Source: Nitrosomonas sp. (GTDB lineage: Bacteria > Pseudomonadota > Gammaproteobacteria > Burkholderiales > Nitrosomonadaceae). From it: a stretch of 5,672 nt of DNA. Each line of letters begins with the position of its first letter. The stretch's first letter is position 1. Where the stretch lies: the NCBI GenBank assembly GCA_005779435.1, contig SXJH01000155.1, positions 1-5,672 on the forward strand, given 5' to 3'. A program made the translations under genes and the position numbers. Positions 4,180-5,672 of the stretch are shown here, in pieces. The notes below the pieces were generated by a model. The model made no database searches. It worked only from the letters and a program-made list of their open reading frames with translations, and was not told where the DNA came from.

Positions 4180-5672
4180 ATGCGCCCTACCCGTCTGGAG
4201 AAACCCGCACCCACCCGCGACAGCCTGAAAACCATCGCCACGCTACTGCCCTATTTATGGGAATTCAAAGTCCGCGTGGCCTTAGCGTTGAGCTTGCTGG
4301 TACTGGCCAAGTTGGCCAATGTTTCCGTGCCGCTGGTATTGAAGGAAATCGTCGATGCGTTGGATCAGCCGCGCGCCGAATTGATGCTGCCGGTATTTTT
4401 GCTGATCGCCTACGGCACGTTGCGTCTTTGCAGCACGCTGTTTGGCGAATTGCGCGACGCCATTTTTGCCAAAGTCACGCAACGCGCGATCCGCCGCGTC
4501 GCCAACAAAGTGTTCATGCATTTGCATTCGCTGTCGCTGCGCTTTCATTTGGAACGGCAAACCGGCGGCGTGTCGCGCGACATCGAGCGCGGCTCGCGCG
4601 GCATTTCGTTTCTGATGAATTTCATGCTGTTCAATATCCTGCCGACTTTGCTGGAAATCGGCTTGGTATTGGGTATATTGATGAGCAAATACGACATCCG
4701 GTTTTCCATCATCATTGCCCTCACCTTGCTGGCCTATATCGCATTGACGCTGATCGTCACCGAATGGCGCATGATTTTCCGCCGCACCATGAACAACATG
4801 GATTCCAAAGCCAACACGCAAGCCATCGACAGCTTGCTGAACTACGAAACCGTCAAATACTTCGGCAACGAAACCTGGGAAGCGCGGCGCTACGACGAGC
4901 ATCTGCAGGCATGGGAAAAAGCTGCGGTGCGCAATCAAACCTCGCTCGCCACGTTGAACGCCGGTCAAAGCGCGATCATTGCCATCGGCGTCACGCTACT
5001 GATGCTGCTGGCCGCACAGCAAGTGATCGACGGCCGCATGACGCTGGGCGATCTGGTGCTGGTCAATGCATTCATGTTGCAATTGTACTTGCCGCTGCAT
5101 TTTCTCGGCTTTGTCTATCGCGAAATCAAGCACTCGCTGGCGGATATGGAGCGGATGTTCACGCTATTGCGCGAGAACCGGGAAATTCAGGACAAACCGG
5201 ATGCCAAAACGCTCGATGCGCAGCATCCTACAATCGATTTCGACCGCGTCGATTTCAGCTACGAACCCAACCGCCGGATTTTGTTCGATGTGAGTTTCAC
5301 CATTCCGGTCGGACAAAACATCGCCGTAGTGGGAAAAAGTGGCTCGGGTAAATCCACGTTGGCGCGCTTGTTGTTCCGTTTCTACGACGTGCAATCCGGC
5401 GCCATCCGGATTAACAACCAGGATATCCGCGATGTCACGCAACAAAGCTTGCGCGCCGCCATCGGCATCGTGCCGCAAGATACGGTGTTGTTCAACGACA
5501 GCATTTATTACAACATCGCCTACGGACGCCCCGACGCCACGCCGGAAGAAATCTACGCCGCAGCCAAATCGGCGTATATCCACGACTTCATCGAAAGCCT
5601 ACCGCAAAAATACGAAACCGTGGTCGGCGAACGCGGCCTGAAATTATCCGGCGGCGAAAAACAACGTGTCGC
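4180..5672 (+). CDS. Atm1/ABCB7-type ABC exporter, 3' end outside window
   Basis: This frame is open from the ATG at 4180 to the right edge (497 residues of an expected ~600). It is a half-transporter with a fused membrane domain and ATPase domain. Six hydrophobic helices lie at about residues 29-52, 67-87, 148-168, 175-193, 265-283 and 292-315. The ATPase domain shows an A-loop tyrosine (Y361), Walker A GKSGSGKST (385-393), Q-loop glutamine (Q433) and the signature LSGGEKQR (489-496). Walker B and the H-loop lie beyond the window. The segment NYETVKYFGNE (221-231) and TGGVSRDIERGSRGI (128-142) are hallmarks of the Atm1 branch, whose members export glutathione-linked sulfur or metal conjugates. 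An in-frame TAG at 4171-4173 rules out an earlier start; the RBS is weak. Linkage to the Nramp gene suggests metal or thiol homeostasis. The subfamily is confident; the substrate is inferred. Confidence 0.93.
   Translation, partial: MRPTRLEKPAPTRDSLKTIATLLPYLWEFKVRVALALSLLVLAKLANVSVPLVLKEIVDALDQPRAELMLPVFLLIAYGTLRLCSTLFGELRDAIFAKVTQRAIRRVANKVFMHLHSLSLRFHLERQTGGVSRDIERGSRGISFLMNFMLFNILPTLLEIGLVLGILMSKYDIRFSIIIALTLLAYIALTLIVTEWRMIFRRTMNNMDSKANTQAIDSLLNYETVKYFGNETWEARRYDEHLQAWEKAAVRNQTSLATLNAGQSAIIAIGVTLLMLLAAQQVIDGRMTLGDLVLVNAFMLQLYLPLHFLGFVYREIKHSLADMERMFTLLRENREIQDKPDAKTLDAQHPTIDFDRVDFSYEPNRRILFDVSFTIPVGQNIAVVGKSGSGKSTLARLLFRFYDVQSGAIRINNQDIRDVTQQSLRAAIGIVPQDTVLFNDSIYYNIAYGRPDATPEEIYAAAKSAYIHDFIESLPQKYETVVGERGLKLSGGEKQRV

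Noticed and set aside
3527..4228. Plus-strand 233-codon frame overlapping the Nramp gene
   Set aside because: Arg-rich out-of-phase shadow of a membrane protein; the Nramp frame explains the sequence.
4282..4968. Minus-strand open frame of 228 codons opposite the ABC exporter
   Set aside because: Gln/His/Asp-rich shadow translation of the membrane domain; no RBS or recognisable domain.
4257..5351. Long plus-strand open frame of 364 codons in another phase of the ABC exporter
   Set aside because: It overlaps the Atm1-like gene, which has a full set of ABC motifs and stays open from 4180 to the window edge. The alternative product is Arg/His/Ala-rich with no domain logic.

Overview
The window reads as ordinary chromosomal DNA of a Gram-negative proteobacterium. 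By eye it is about half G+C. Protein similarity recalled from memory and the style of the dispersed repeats suggest a beta- or methylotroph-like gammaproteobacterium, perhaps near the Nitrosomonadaceae. That placement is an inference; no rRNA or marker gene is present.

Layout. (1) Positions 1-1163, plus strand: the C-terminal half of a YbaL/Kef-type cation:proton antiporter with its TrkA-N nucleotide-binding domain, followed after 15 bases by a 100-residue protein of unknown function. (2) Positions 1164-1645: a 482-base gene-free stretch. It carries a 168-bp, nearly fully palindromic MITE-like element (1366-1533) with 22-bp terminal inverted repeats. Two copies of a 25-bp REP-like hairpin repeat (1298-1322, 1592-1616) flank it in opposite orientation. 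(3) Positions 1646-2299, minus strand: a type II toxin-antitoxin pair, with a Gp49/RelE-superfamily (HigB-like) toxin first and an XRE (HigA-like) antitoxin second. Its promoter is embedded in a perfect 20-bp inverted repeat and predicts a leaderless toxin mRNA. (4) Positions 2349-2753, minus strand: a 134-residue protein of unknown function with its own promoter and a likely terminator. (5) Positions 2883-5672, plus strand: a divergent Nramp-family transporter that lacks the usual metal-binding motif, followed after 19 bases by an Atm1/ABCB7-type ABC exporter that runs off the right edge.

How the genes relate. The antiporter and its small neighbour are probably one transcript. The Nramp and Atm1-like genes are probably another, pairing a possible metal importer with a possible thiol- or metal-conjugate exporter. 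The TA pair and the MITE lie between these two housekeeping-type blocks and look like the accessory part of the window. I found no CRISPR array, rRNA, tRNA or full insertion sequence, and nothing that amounts to a clearly new multi-gene system. The most unusual items are the palindromic MITE with its flanking hairpin pair, the palindromic TA promoter, and the altered Nramp metal site.
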